A stretch of DNA of 64,000 bases from positions 310,001 through 374,000 of the forward strand of contig NZ_CP085135.1 in assembly GCF_020616515.1 (NCBI RefSeq), given 5' to 3'. This DNA comes from Mesorhizobium sp. PAMC28654 (GTDB lineage Bacteria > Pseudomonadota > Alphaproteobacteria > Rhizobiales > Rhizobiaceae). The stretch's first letter is position 1. Every line of letters begins with the position of its first letter. The translations under genes and the position numbers were made by a program. This document shows, piece after piece, positions 1 through 8,321 of the stretch. The notes below the pieces were generated by a model. It saw only the letters and a list, made by a program, of their open reading frames with translations, was not told the origin of the DNA and did no database searches.

Positions 1-1125
1 CGAGACGCCGGGAACCTGGATGTCGGCGGCGGCGCAGTACATGTGGAGCGAATTTTTGGCGCCGTTGGCGCGGCGGTTGCGGGCCGGATCGCGGTAGCCC
101 GAGGTCACGACCATCTTCTTGCCGTAGTGACCCTCGATCGTTTTCAGCACGCGCACCAGCGACGGTTTCAGGCAGGCGACATCAACGGTCTCGTTCTGCT
201 TGAGCAGTCCGTTCGGCGCCAGCCGGGCCAGGCCGGCGGCGGATGCCACCTGATAGGGGCTGCCCGAGCCTTCGTCCTCGTTCAGGTCGACGTCACTCTC
301 GTCGTCGAGGCCGGATTTGCGCTTGATCTCGAACAGCGCCGTCTGGCGCACGCCGGGCAACGCATCGCTGGTGTAGTGGCTGGTATCGCCGCCCACTGAA
401 GCTAGTTGTACCGGCTTTGGCGCGGAATCCGCTGTTGCCAGCGTGATGATCGGCTTTGCCGCGGGTGGCGATGCAGGTGGCGTTGCCTTGGCTTGAGCCG
501 GTGCCGGCGGCTCGACGGACCGCGTGTTGACGAGTGGAGCAGGAGTGGCCGAAGCCGGCGTGGCGCCGAACAACGAGGCCAGGAAGCCTTTTTTCTTGGG
601 TGTGTCGGCTTGGGGCTGCGGCATCTCACCAGCGGTGACATAGACCGGATTGTTCATCGCGGGGGCCGCCGGCTTGGGCTGGGGCGTGGGCGCGGTCACC
701 TGGGCATCGGCGGCGGCGATCTTCGCGGCGACCGCGTCGGTCTGTTGCTCTGTCTGGGCGGGTTGCACCAGCGGCTGTGGCGTCGTGCCGGCAATTGTCT
801 CCGCGCCGGCCGGCGTCGTGATCGGAAAGGCGACCTCGGGCTTGGCCATCGGCACGTAAGCTACTTCCTCGGGAAGGGCAGCGTCACCTTCTGCGGTCAT
901 CGTCATCTGCGGATGAGCAGCCATCTGAGACGAGGAATCAGCCGTCGCCACCTGGTGCACGCCCGAAGCCGTGCTCATTTCCGTCGTTGTTGCGTTGTAT
1001 CCGGGCATGCCGACCGACATCGTGGGGTCGCCAGCCGAGGTACAGGATGCCAGAAGCACGGAGAAGAGTGCGGCCGCGATAGCGCGACTTTCTCCCTTCG
1101 CCAGGCACGATCCTGCTGATTTCAA
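1..1125 (-). CDS. Lipoprotein with C-terminal M15/DUF882-like peptidase domain (3' end cut by window)
   Basis: The minus frame stays open for 375 codons to the window edge, so the C-terminus is missing. The N-terminus is a lipoprotein signal with lipobox LLASC. A long Ala/Pro/Thr-rich, low-complexity linker follows. The last roughly 60 visible residues carry SGYRDPARNR and NSLHMYCAAADIQVPG, matching the zinc-site region (His and Asp ligands) of M15-type D,D-peptidases and the DUF882/YcbK group. It is probably an outer-membrane-anchored cell-wall enzyme or peptidoglycan-binding protein. I chose the TTG at 1125 because GAGGGGG lies just upstream. An in-frame ATG at 1158 would add 11 residues and has no clear ribosome site. 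The domain assignment is good; the exact activity is inferred. Confidence 0.75.
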   Translation of the reverse strand, partial: MKSAGSCLAKGESRAIAAALFSVLLASCTSAGDPTMSVGMPGYNATTTEMSTASGVHQVATADSSSQMAAHPQMTMTAEGDAALPEEVAYVPMAKPEVAFPITTPAGAETIAGTTPQPLVQPAQTEQQTDAVAAKIAAADAQVTAPTPQPKPAAPAMNNPVYVTAGEMPQPQADTPKKKGFLASLFGATPASATPAPLVNTRSVEPPAPAQAKATPPASPPAAKPIITLATADSAPKPVQLASVGGDTSHYTSDALPGVRQTALFEIKRKSGLDDESDVDLNEDEGSGSPYQVASAAGLARLAPNGLLKQNETVDVACLKPSLVRVLKTIEGHYGKKMVVTSGYRDPARNRRANGAKNSLHMYCAAADIQVPGVS

Positions 1126-1335
1126 AACAAATTCCCCCTCGGTGTCCGGCCGGTACATCGTGGCGCGGCGACTGAACGTCTACGTCACGATGATTCTCCC
1201 GGAAACGAGACCTGTGTCAAATCCGCAAGCCTGACCGAAATTCAGCAGTCGCGGACGAATTAAGGCTGCTTCGTGGTTGACGCCACATTTCGCCCGCTTT
1301 TACCGGGTCGTCAACTCACCAGACATTACAGTCCG

Positions 1336-3171
1336 TTACACACGCACCTTGACATAGGTACCGGGAGCATCGCCCAGGGTTTTCATATGCTTGCCAGGGG
1401 TGCGGGCGGGTACGCGGGTGTTGTCCTTGGCTTCGATCCAGCTTTGCCAGTGTGGCCACCAGGAGCCGGGATGGTCGATAGCCCTGGCGATCCATTCGCC
1501 GAAATCGCCTGTCGGCGTCCCGCCCGTCCAGTACTGATATTTGTTGGATGCCGGCGGGTTGACCACGCCGGCGATATGGCCGGATCCGGCCATCACGTAT
1601 TCGACCTTGCCGCCGAAATATTTTGACCCAAGGAACACCGAGAGCGCCGGCGCGATGTGGTCTTCCTTGGAGGCAAGGTTGTAGATCGGGATTGTGACAT
1701 CCCCGAGCGAGACCGCATGGCCCGCCAGTTGCATCGTGCCTTGCGAGAGGTTGTTCTCAAGATAGCAGTTGCGCAGGTAGAATGAGTGATTGGCCGCGGC
1801 CATGCGGGTCGAATCGGCGTTCCAGTAGAGCAGGTCGAAGGGCAGGGGATCCTTGCCGCGCATGTAGTTGTTGACGACATATGGCCAGATCAAGTCACCG
1901 GAGCGCAGCATGTTGAAGGCGGTCGCCATCTTTGTGCCGTCGAGGTACCCCTTCTCGCTCATCGATTTCTCAACGGCCGCGACCTGCTCCTCGTCGACGA
2001 ACACTTTCAGGTCGCCGGCATGGGTGAAGTCGACCTGCGTGGTGAAGAAGGTGGCCGACTTAATGCGGTCGTCGCCTTCGCGCGCCATCAGCGCAAGCGC
2101 GGCCGCCAGCAGAGTGCCCCCGACGCAATAGCCGATCGCGTTGACGTCCCGTTCGCCAGTCGCCTTCTCCACTGTGTCTAGGCCGTATTGCAGGCCCTCC
2201 CTGATATAGGCTTCCCAACTCTTGGAGCCGTGACGTTCGTCCGGATTGATCCAGGAGATGACGAACACGGTGTGACCCTGTTCGATCGCCCAGCGGATGA
2301 AGGATTTCTGCGGGTTGAGATCGAGGATGTAGAACTTGTTGATCCATGGCGGGCAGATCAGCAGCGGCCGCTTCAGCACCGTCTCGGTCGTTGGATCATA
2401 CTGGATGATCTCGGCGACATCGCTGCGGCCGACCACCTTGCCGGGCGTGGTGGCGATGTTCCTGCCGATTTCGAAGGGCGAATAGTCGGCCTGGCGCAAT
2501 TTCAGGTCGCCCTTGCCTGCGGCGATATCCTCGGCCAGCATCTTCATGCCGCGCACCAGGTTCTCGCCGTTCGAGGCAACGGTTTCGCGAAACAGTTCCG
2601 GATTGGTGAGGATGAAATTCGACGGCGAGATGGCGTTGGACACCTGCTTGACGTAGAAGCCAGCCTTGTGGCGGGTGTGCTCGTCCAGTCCATCGGCGTG
2701 CTCGACCAGATCAGCCGCCCAGCGCGAGGTGACGAGATAGGCCTGTTTCAGGAAATCGAAGAAGGCGTTGCGGCCCCATTCGGGGTCGAGGAAGCGCTTG
2801 TCGCCGCGCTCGGGTTTCACGGCGTCTTCCGTGCTTTCCGCGGCATTGCCGGTGCGTTGAATGGCATTGGCCCAGACGGTCATATAGCCGGAGAACAGCC
2901 GCGTCTGCGCTTCCAGCGCGCGCTGCGGATCGGCAAGCCAGTATTCGCTGAGCTTGGAGAAGGTCTTCACCATGTCGACAACCGGCTCGGCGACGCTGTC
3001 GCGCACTTCGCCCTTTTCACGCGGTTCAGCCCATGCGGAGGCGGCCTTGCCGGCCTGTTCGATCATGCGCGCCATGTTCAGGGCGAAGCGTTCCGGGTCC
3101 TTCACCAGATATTGCTCGACGGTCGAAGGCTCGTCATCTTCCGCTTTGCCCGAATCGGGTGTCTTGGACAT
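1336..3171 (-). CDS. phaC: Class I poly(3-hydroxyalkanoate) synthase
   Basis: Polymerises (R)-3-hydroxyacyl-CoA into PHA storage granules. The protein is 611 residues, a normal class I length. The lipase-like box GYCVGG puts the nucleophile at Cys349. An Asp in KEDHIAP and a His in SGHIAGVVNPP complete the expected triad. The N-terminal about 200 residues look like the usual PhaC N-domain. The start at 3171 follows GGGAGGA at good spacing. Longer upstream ATGs would run through the divergent small lipoprotein gene and are rejected. No phaA, phaB or phasin gene is visible in the window. Confidence 0.96.
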   Translation of the reverse strand: MSKTPDSGKAEDDEPSTVEQYLVKDPERFALNMARMIEQAGKAASAWAEPREKGEVRDSVAEPVVDMVKTFSKLSEYWLADPQRALEAQTRLFSGYMTVWANAIQRTGNAAESTEDAVKPERGDKRFLDPEWGRNAFFDFLKQAYLVTSRWAADLVEHADGLDEHTRHKAGFYVKQVSNAISPSNFILTNPELFRETVASNGENLVRGMKMLAEDIAAGKGDLKLRQADYSPFEIGRNIATTPGKVVGRSDVAEIIQYDPTTETVLKRPLLICPPWINKFYILDLNPQKSFIRWAIEQGHTVFVISWINPDERHGSKSWEAYIREGLQYGLDTVEKATGERDVNAIGYCVGGTLLAAALALMAREGDDRIKSATFFTTQVDFTHAGDLKVFVDEEQVAAVEKSMSEKGYLDGTKMATAFNMLRSGDLIWPYVVNNYMRGKDPLPFDLLYWNADSTRMAAANHSFYLRNCYLENNLSQGTMQLAGHAVSLGDVTIPIYNLASKEDHIAPALSVFLGSKYFGGKVEYVMAGSGHIAGVVNPPASNKYQYWTGGTPTGDFGEWIARAIDHPGSWWPHWQSWIEAKDNTRVPARTPGKHMKTLGDAPGTYVKVRV

Positions 3172-3268
3172 GGCTGGCGGGGTTCCTCCCGAAGCGTTTT
3201 CTTGACATATTATCATGGGACATCGGACCGGGTCCAATATGCTGTACCCCGGCCGCCAGGGAAACAAT

Positions 3269-3661
3269 ATGACGATTAATATTGGCGATACTGTTTTTTC
3301 CAGGACTGGTCGTTTTTGCCGCACGGGCGTTGCGATCGTGCTGCTGGCCATAAGTGGCTGTTCGAGCACCGGTATGGAAGGCTCGACGCCTGTCGCCAGT
3401 GCCGAGGGACCCAAGGACACGGCCACCTTTCCAAACCTGAACATTCCGCCGAAGGTGGCGGCGCAGCAATTCACCGAGGCTGAAAAGACCGCCAAGCTTG
3501 CCCAGTTGAAGGCGGACGAGCGAGCCCAAGCAGCGAAGAACAGCGGCGCCAAGCCCACCAGCCCGGCCGAACTGACCGCGCTGGCAAAGCAGCACGGCGG
3601 TGACACGCTGAAGCAGATCGAAGGCAAATGTGACCTTACCCTCGACCCTACTTGCAAATAG
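3269..3661 (+). CDS. Small putative lipoprotein
   Basis: A 130-residue protein of unknown function. It has an N-terminal hydrophobic segment ending in the lipobox LAISGC, then a charged Ala/Lys/Gln-rich region that is probably helical, and two cysteines near the C-terminus (GKCDLTLDPTCK). The start at 3269 gives a compact signal peptide and follows a weak AGGGA. A longer in-frame start at 3215 would add an implausible leader. It is divergent from phaC and 45 bp upstream of the aminotransferase. I do not recognise a domain. Confidence 0.7.
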   Translation: MTINIGDTVFSRTGRFCRTGVAIVLLAISGCSSTGMEGSTPVASAEGPKDTATFPNLNIPPKVAAQQFTEAEKTAKLAQLKADERAQAAKNSGAKPTSPAELTALAKQHGGDTLKQIEGKCDLTLDPTCK

Positions 3662-3706
3662 GGTTATATCGCGCGCCCAGAAACCCCCTCGCTGTCTGGA
3701 ACTGCC

Positions 3707-4924
3707 ATGGAAGAATTTCACAAGGTCCGCCGGCTTCCGCCCTATGTCTTCGAGCAGGTCAACCGGCTGAAGGCCAGCGCCCGTTCGCGCGGCGCCGACA
3801 TCATTGATCTTGGCATGGGCAATCCTGACCTGCCGACACCCAAGGCCATCGTCGACAAATTGTGCGAGGTGGTGCGTGATCCGCGCACACATCGTTATTC
3901 GTCATCGCGTGGAATTCCGGGCCTGCGTCGCGCCCAGGCCAGCTACTATGCTCGCCGCTTTGGCGTGAAGCTCAACCCGGATACGCAGGTCGTGGCGACG
4001 CTGGGCTCCAAGGAAGGCTTCGCCAACATGGCGCAGGCCATCACGGCTCCTGGCGACGTGATCCTGTGTCCGAACCCGACCTATCCGATCCACGCCTTCG
4101 GCTTCATCATGTCGGGCGGCGTCATCCGTTCGCTGCAGGTTGAGCCGGACGATGGTTTCATCCCGGCGGTCGAGCGCGGCATCCGCCATTCGATCCCGAA
4201 ACCGCTGGCGCTGATCCTCAACTATCCGTCGAACCCGACGGCGCTGGTCGCTTCGCTCGACTTCTACAAGGATGTCGTGGCCTTCGCCAAGAAGAACGAC
4301 ATCATCATCCTGTCCGACCTTGCCTATTCGGAAATCTATTTCGACGGCAATCCGCCGCCGTCGGTGCTGCAGGTGCCAGGCGCGATCGACATCTGCGTCG
4401 AGTTCACCTCGATGTCGAAGACGTTCTCCATGCCCGGTTGGCGCATGGGCTTTGCCGTCGGCAATGAGCGGCTGATCTCGGCGCTGACGCGGGTGAAGTC
4501 CTATCTCGACTACGGCGCCTTCACGCCGATCCAGGTTGCGGCGGCGCACGCGCTCAACGGCGACGGCGCCGATATCGCCGAGGTGCGCGACATCTATCAC
4601 AAGCGTCGCGATGTCATGGTCGACGCCTTTGGCCGCGCCGGCTGGACCATTCCGGCGCCGGCGGCATCCATGTTTGCCTGGGCGCCGATCCCCGAACCGT
4701 TCCGCCATCTGGGCTCGCTCGAATTTTCAAAACTGCTTATCGAGCATGCCGATGTGGCGGTGGCGCCGGGCGTCGGCTTTGGCGAATATGGCGACGAATT
4801 CGTTCGCGTGGCGCTGGTCGAAAATGAGCACCGGATCCGCCAGGCGGCGCGCAACATCAAGAAATTCCTGTCGTCCAGCGCCAAGCAGCCCAACAATGTG
4901 GTGCCGCTCTCCGCCCACCGCTGA
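3707..4924 (+). CDS. Class I/II PLP-dependent aminotransferase (AlaC / LL-DAP aminotransferase-like)
   Basis: A fold-type I aminotransferase of 405 residues. Substrate-binding segment DLGMGNPDLPTP is near the N-terminus. NYPSNPTALV and DLAYSEIYFDG are PLP-contact regions. SMSKTFSMPGWRMGF holds the Schiff-base lysine and phosphate-binding arginine. The sequence resembles AlaC-type alanine transaminases, which databases often label LL-diaminopimelate aminotransferase. It precedes hom by 48 bp on the same strand, which suggests a link to aspartate-family amino acid metabolism. Class is certain; substrate is not. Confidence 0.88.
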   Translation: MEEFHKVRRLPPYVFEQVNRLKASARSRGADIIDLGMGNPDLPTPKAIVDKLCEVVRDPRTHRYSSSRGIPGLRRAQASYYARRFGVKLNPDTQVVATLGSKEGFANMAQAITAPGDVILCPNPTYPIHAFGFIMSGGVIRSLQVEPDDGFIPAVERGIRHSIPKPLALILNYPSNPTALVASLDFYKDVVAFAKKNDIIILSDLAYSEIYFDGNPPPSVLQVPGAIDICVEFTSMSKTFSMPGWRMGFAVGNERLISALTRVKSYLDYGAFTPIQVAAAHALNGDGADIAEVRDIYHKRRDVMVDAFGRAGWTIPAPAASMFAWAPIPEPFRHLGSLEFSKLLIEHADVAVAPGVGFGEYGDEFVRVALVENEHRIRQAARNIKKFLSSSAKQPNNVVPLSAHR

Positions 4925-4972
4925 GTTGCCACACATCATATCGATCGATTTTTTTGAGGGACGTCGCCGGAC

Positions 4973-6286
4973 ATGGCTGAAGCATTGCGTGTTGGAATCG
5001 CCGGTCTCGGCACTGTCGGCGCGTCGGTAGCGCGCGTGCTGCGTGACAAGGCAGCGGAACTGACCCGGCAGTGCGGGCGCGATATCGTCGTCACCGCCGT
5101 TTCGGCGCGCGACCCCAAGCGCGACCGCGGCATCGATCTTGGCGCGACGCTTTGGTTCGACGACGCGGTGAAGATGGCGCAGACCGCCGACATCGATGTG
5201 TTCGTCGAACTGATCGGCGGCGACGAAGGCCCGGCGCGTACCGCCGTGAAGGCGGCTCTCGAGGCCAGCCGTCACGTCGTAACCGCCAACAAGGCGCTGC
5301 TGGCCAAGCATGGCGTGGCGCTGGCCGAGATAGCCGAGAAGAAGGGCGTGCTGCTCAACTACGAGGCGGCTGTGGCAGGCGGCATCCCCGTCATCAAGAC
5401 GATGCGCGAAGCGATGGCCGGCAATTCGGTCACCAGGGTCTTCGGCATCTTGAACGGCACATGCAACTACATCCTGACCCGCATGGAAGCCGAGGGCATT
5501 TCGTTCGACGAATGCCTGAAGGACGCACAGCGGCTGGGCTATGCCGAAGCCGATCCGACCTTCGACATCGAAGGGCAGGACACCGCGCACAAGCTGTCGA
5601 TCCTGACCAGCCTTGCCTTTGGCACCAGGATCGCCGCCAACGACATCTATATGGAAGGCATTTCCAACATCACCCAGGCCGACATCCGTGCGGCCGCCGA
5701 TCTCGGCTACCGGATCAAACTGCTCGGCGTCGCCCAGCGCACCGAGAGCGGCATCGAGCAGCGCGTGCATCCGACCATGGTGCCGACTGCCTCGGTCATC
5801 GCGCAGGTGCATGGCGTCACCAATGCCGTGGCGATCGAGACCGACATTCTGGGCGAGCTGCTGCTTTCAGGGCCGGGCGCCGGTGGCAATGCGACCGCGT
5901 CGGCGGTGATCGGCGACATCGCTGATATCGCCAAGAGCCGGCCCGGTTTCCAGCACGGCCCGGTCTTCGGCCGACCAGCCAAGGAATTGAAGCCCTACAA
6001 GAAAGCGCAGATGCGCAGTCATGCCGGCGGTTACTTCATCCGGCTGACCGTGCATGACCGCATCGGTGTGTTCGCGGCAATCGCCAAGCGCATGGCGGAC
6101 AATGACATTTCGCTGGAATCGATCGTGCAGCATGCTGTCAATGGCGAGGCCGAGGCGCAAAAGACGGTGATCCTCGTTACCCATGAGACCACCGAAGCAG
6201 CAGTGCGCAAGGCCGTCGACGGCATCACCAAGGACGGCCATCTGACCGACAAGCCGCAGGTCATCCGCATCGAGCGGGCCGGGTAG
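4973..6286 (+). CDS. hom: Homoserine dehydrogenase
   Basis: Reduces aspartate semialdehyde to homoserine for threonine and methionine synthesis. The 437-residue protein has an N-terminal Rossmann motif (GIAGLGTVGASVA), the conserved GILNGTCNYILTRM segment, the catalytic-region sequence EADPTFDIEGQDTAHK, and a C-terminal ACT domain from about residue 350 (GGYFIRLTVHDRIGVFA), which usually gives allosteric feedback. It is monofunctional, with no fused aspartokinase. It is probably cotranscribed with the upstream aminotransferase. Confidence 0.97.
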   Translation: MAEALRVGIAGLGTVGASVARVLRDKAAELTRQCGRDIVVTAVSARDPKRDRGIDLGATLWFDDAVKMAQTADIDVFVELIGGDEGPARTAVKAALEASRHVVTANKALLAKHGVALAEIAEKKGVLLNYEAAVAGGIPVIKTMREAMAGNSVTRVFGILNGTCNYILTRMEAEGISFDECLKDAQRLGYAEADPTFDIEGQDTAHKLSILTSLAFGTRIAANDIYMEGISNITQADIRAAADLGYRIKLLGVAQRTESGIEQRVHPTMVPTASVIAQVHGVTNAVAIETDILGELLLSGPGAGGNATASAVIGDIADIAKSRPGFQHGPVFGRPAKELKPYKKAQMRSHAGGYFIRLTVHDRIGVFAAIAKRMADNDISLESIVQHAVNGEAEAQKTVILVTHETTEAAVRKAVDGITKDGHLTDKPQVIRIERAG

Positions 6287-6417
6287 AAATCAACCGGCCT
6301 TCGCCGCTTGGCCCGTCGAGGCCAATGAATTCTCCCTTGACCCGGTCGAGTCATGGCGATCGGAACGAATTTGCGCGCCCGCCGTTCTCTTGGTCTACAA
6401 ACCAAAGGAACCTTTCA

Positions 6418-6777
6418 ATGGCCGATGCAAACAAGTCCGACGTCCCTCACATCGACGATATCCAGAAGACTCTCGAAAAGCAGATCGCTGAACTCCGCAA
6501 GGAGATCACCAAGATCAACAAGAGCATTTCGGAGCGGGGCGCCGAACTGGTCGACGATGCCAGGGAACAGGCGTCCGACATGTATGACACCGCCGCGGCG
6601 CGTGCGTCGCGAACCGCTCAGCAGGTACGGACTCAGGCCCAGGCCGTATCCGAGGTCGCACGGGACAACCCGGGCACGACCACTGCTGTCGTCGGCATCA
6701 TCGGCCTGATCGGGTTTCTGGCCGGAATTGCGGTGGGACAGGCGATGAGCGACACGCCACGCCGCTGGTATCAATAA
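6418..6777 (+). CDS. DUF883 (ElaB/YqjD-like) membrane-anchored protein
   Basis: A 119-residue protein with a long amphipathic helix or coiled coil (about residues 10-80) rich in Lys, Glu, Ala and Gln. A C-terminal GIIGLIGFLAGIAVGQAM membrane anchor follows. This is the DUF883 layout; E. coli relatives are stress-induced, inner-membrane and ribosome-associated. The start at 6418 follows AAAGGA. A hairpin terminator follows directly. Function here is inferred from the family. Confidence 0.85.
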   Translation: MADANKSDVPHIDDIQKTLEKQIAELRKEITKINKSISERGAELVDDAREQASDMYDTAAARASRTAQQVRTQAQAVSEVARDNPGTTTAVVGIIGLIGFLAGIAVGQAMSDTPRRWYQ

Positions 6778-6787
6778 TTTCATAGTT

Positions 6788-6808
6788 GGCCGGCTTTGCC
6801 GGCCTTTT
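6788..6808 (+). terminator. Rho-independent terminator after the DUF883 gene
   Basis: A perfect 7-bp stem (GGCCGGC with GCCGGCC) with a TTT loop is followed by TTTT, 10 bases after the stop codon. Confidence 0.8.
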
Positions 6809-6842
6809 CGTCTCGGCACGCTGATTTTTCAAGGAGGGTTTT

Positions 6843-7010
6843 ATGGCGTCGTCCATGCTGATAGGCATTCTGATCACGTTTCTGGTGATCATTCTCGTTC
6901 TTTATCTTGTACAGCGGCTTCCGCTCGATGCCAGGATGCGACAGATCGTTCAGATCATCGTCATCATCATCGGCATCATCTCGCTGCTGAAGTATCTCGC
7001 GGTCTTCTAG
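6843..7010 (+). CDS. Small membrane protein, Thivi_2564-like
   Basis: A 55-residue protein beginning MASSMLIGILITF and ending LLKYLAVF. It has two hydrophobic helices separated by a short polar turn containing LPLDARMRQIV. The layout resembles the small Thivi_2564-type family (similar two-helix proteins with an IPMDGKIK-like turn); this is from memory and not searched. The ribosome site AAGGAGG is excellent. The stop codon TAG straddles the left junction of the IS630 element: TA is target sequence and G is the first IS base. Confidence 0.72.
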   Translation: MASSMLIGILITFLVIILVLYLVQRLPLDARMRQIVQIIVIIIGIISLLKYLAVF

Positions 7011-7022
7011 AGCAGAATCTGA

Positions 7023-7589
7023 TCATTCCGGCTCATATCCTGTTGCGGCGAAGTAGTTGGCGCACTCGGTTGGTGTGAAGCAAGGCAGTGCGGCGCTGAT
7101 GGTATCCCACAATTCCGCGACGGTTCGTGCGGCGGCTTTGCGTAGAATCGATTTCAGCTTGGAAAAGGCGTTCTCGATCGGGTTGAAGTCGGGGGAATAG
7201 GGCGGGAGGAACATCATCCTTGCGCCGGTTGCTTCGATCGCCACACGGGCGGCTGCGCTTTTGTGCGCCGGCAGGTTGTCGAGGATCACGACATCGTCGG
7301 GCCGCAGCGTCGGCACGAGAACCTGCTCGACATAGGCGACAAACCATTCGCCAGTCATCGGGCCGTCCAGGACCATTGGCGCGGTCATGCCAGTGAGGCG
7401 CAGGGCGCCGGTGAACGTCGTCGTCTTCCAATGGCCATGCGGGATTGGCGATCGGCACCGCATCCCGCGCTTCGTGCGCCCCCGCAGTCGAGCCATCTTT
7501 GTCGAGGCTCCGGTCTCGTCGATGAAGACCAGATGCTCGGGATCAAGGTCGGGCTGGGCGTCGAACCAGGCGTTTCGTCGCGCCGCCAC
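7023..7589 (-). CDS. IS630 transposase, C-terminal frame (DDE catalytic domain)
   Basis: The RNase H-like DDE domain. FIDETGAS carries the first Asp. VILDNLPAHKS carries the second Asp in the usual DN-x-x-x-H context. PPYSPDFNPIENAFSKLK carries the glutamate. The ATG at 7589 is probably not used; the frame is entered by frameshifting near 7622-7629, where homology to the first frame ends. Together the frames give a transposase of about 315 residues, normal for IS630. Confidence 0.88.
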   Translation of the reverse strand: MAARRNAWFDAQPDLDPEHLVFIDETGASTKMARLRGRTKRGMRCRSPIPHGHWKTTTFTGALRLTGMTAPMVLDGPMTGEWFVAYVEQVLVPTLRPDDVVILDNLPAHKSAAARVAIEATGARMMFLPPYSPDFNPIENAFSKLKSILRKAAARTVAELWDTISAALPCFTPTECANYFAATGYEPE

Positions 7590-7971
7590 GTCTGGCCGCT
7601 CCTGCTCGCTGGCGTGCGCCGTTTTTTTTGAAGGTCATGGAGTGACGATCGAGAAACCGCCAGATCGTGCTCGTCGCAAACGACGCGCCATGCTCCTGTC
7701 GCAGCAACTCGGCGAGTTCGACCAGCGTGATGTCCACCCGCCTCTCGATCGCCGCCAGGATGATGTCGCGATACGCTTCAACGCGGTGGGACCGCCTGTC
7801 GCCGCCCTGCGGCTTTGCGCAGGTGGCTCCGGTCTCGCGCCATTCCCGGACCCAACGCACCGAGCTTGCCGCCGCCACGCCAAATCGCGCCGCTGCCGCC
7901 CGTCGCGACAGGCCGCCATCAACCGCTGCGACCACCCGAGCCCGCAAATCTTCCGATAAGGATTTCGCCAT
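7543..7971 (-). CDS. IS630 transposase, N-terminal frame (helix-turn-helix)
   Basis: The N-terminal half of an IS630-type transposase. Residues 1-60 contain a helix-turn-helix (LSRRAAAARFGVAAASSVRW). A second winged-helix-like region includes TLVELAELLRQEHG and STIWRFLDRH. After FKK, at a run of eight A on the minus strand (7622-7629), homology moves into the +1 frame, where KTAHASEQERPDVAARR continues. This frame's own tail (ARRGGATKRLVRRPARP) is therefore non-homologous read-through. The A8 run is typical of programmed slippage, so this is likely one frameshifted protein and not two genes. Confidence 0.88.
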   Translation of the reverse strand: MAKSLSEDLRARVVAAVDGGLSRRAAAARFGVAAASSVRWVREWRETGATCAKPQGGDRRSHRVEAYRDIILAAIERRVDITLVELAELLRQEHGASFATSTIWRFLDRHSMTFKKNGARQRAGAARRGGATKRLVRRPARP

Positions 7972-8087
7972 GCCATGCCGGCCTCCGAATCCAGCAGATA
8001 TGCTGAATCAGATTTCCAATCCCAACGAAACCCCTATCGATTCTATCCGCTCGGATTTTGCTCTAGGACACCGCAACGCCGCGCGGG

Positions 8088-8178
8088 CGAACGAGCATTG
8101 CAAAAGGCTCGTTCGGGTCGCAAGCGGGGAAATCCAATCTGATCCGACGCACGCCCGGTCCATCATGGCCGGACGTGC
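8088..8178. other. Two hairpins between the IS element and glpX
   Basis: CGAACGAGC pairs perfectly with GCTCGTTCG (8088-8115, 10-base loop). GCACGCCCGG pairs with CCGGACGTGC with one mismatch (8149-8178). Neither has a T tract. In the pre-insertion order they followed the small membrane protein gene, so they may end its transcript. The rest of 8064-8321 shows nothing else I can name. Confidence 0.5.
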
Positions 8179-8321
8179 TTCGTTATAGTGCCGGACTTCA
8201 ATCGATTGATATTGTTGCCTTTTCGAGAAATCCCCCAGCAGGTCTTGCCGTTGTCATGCTCGTTTGACAAAAGAGACGCGCCTCCGGCGGGAGGCCGCAT
8301 GCCAACGAGGATTTCCACCAG

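Larger units (their letters stand above)
7010..8063. mobile_element. IS630-family insertion sequence, about 1054 bp
   Basis: The element is bounded by imperfect terminal inverted repeats: GAGCAGAATCTGA on the left and, reverse-complemented, GAGCAAAATCCGA on the right. It is flanked by TA on both sides (7008-7009 and 8064-8065), the TA duplication of IS630/Tc1-type elements. Removing one TA and the element restores CTAG, the site IS630 is known to prefer. Two overlapping minus-strand frames encode the transposase. Both ends and both frames look intact. Confidence 0.92.

Noticed and set aside
1..1119. Several plus-strand frames over the first kilobase
   Set aside because: The minus strand carries a continuous lipoprotein with lipobox and M15-like motif that accounts for the region.
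8064..8321. A small RNA gene in the gap before glpX
   Set aside because: Two hairpins are present, but no promoter or T-rich terminator supports a stand-alone RNA.
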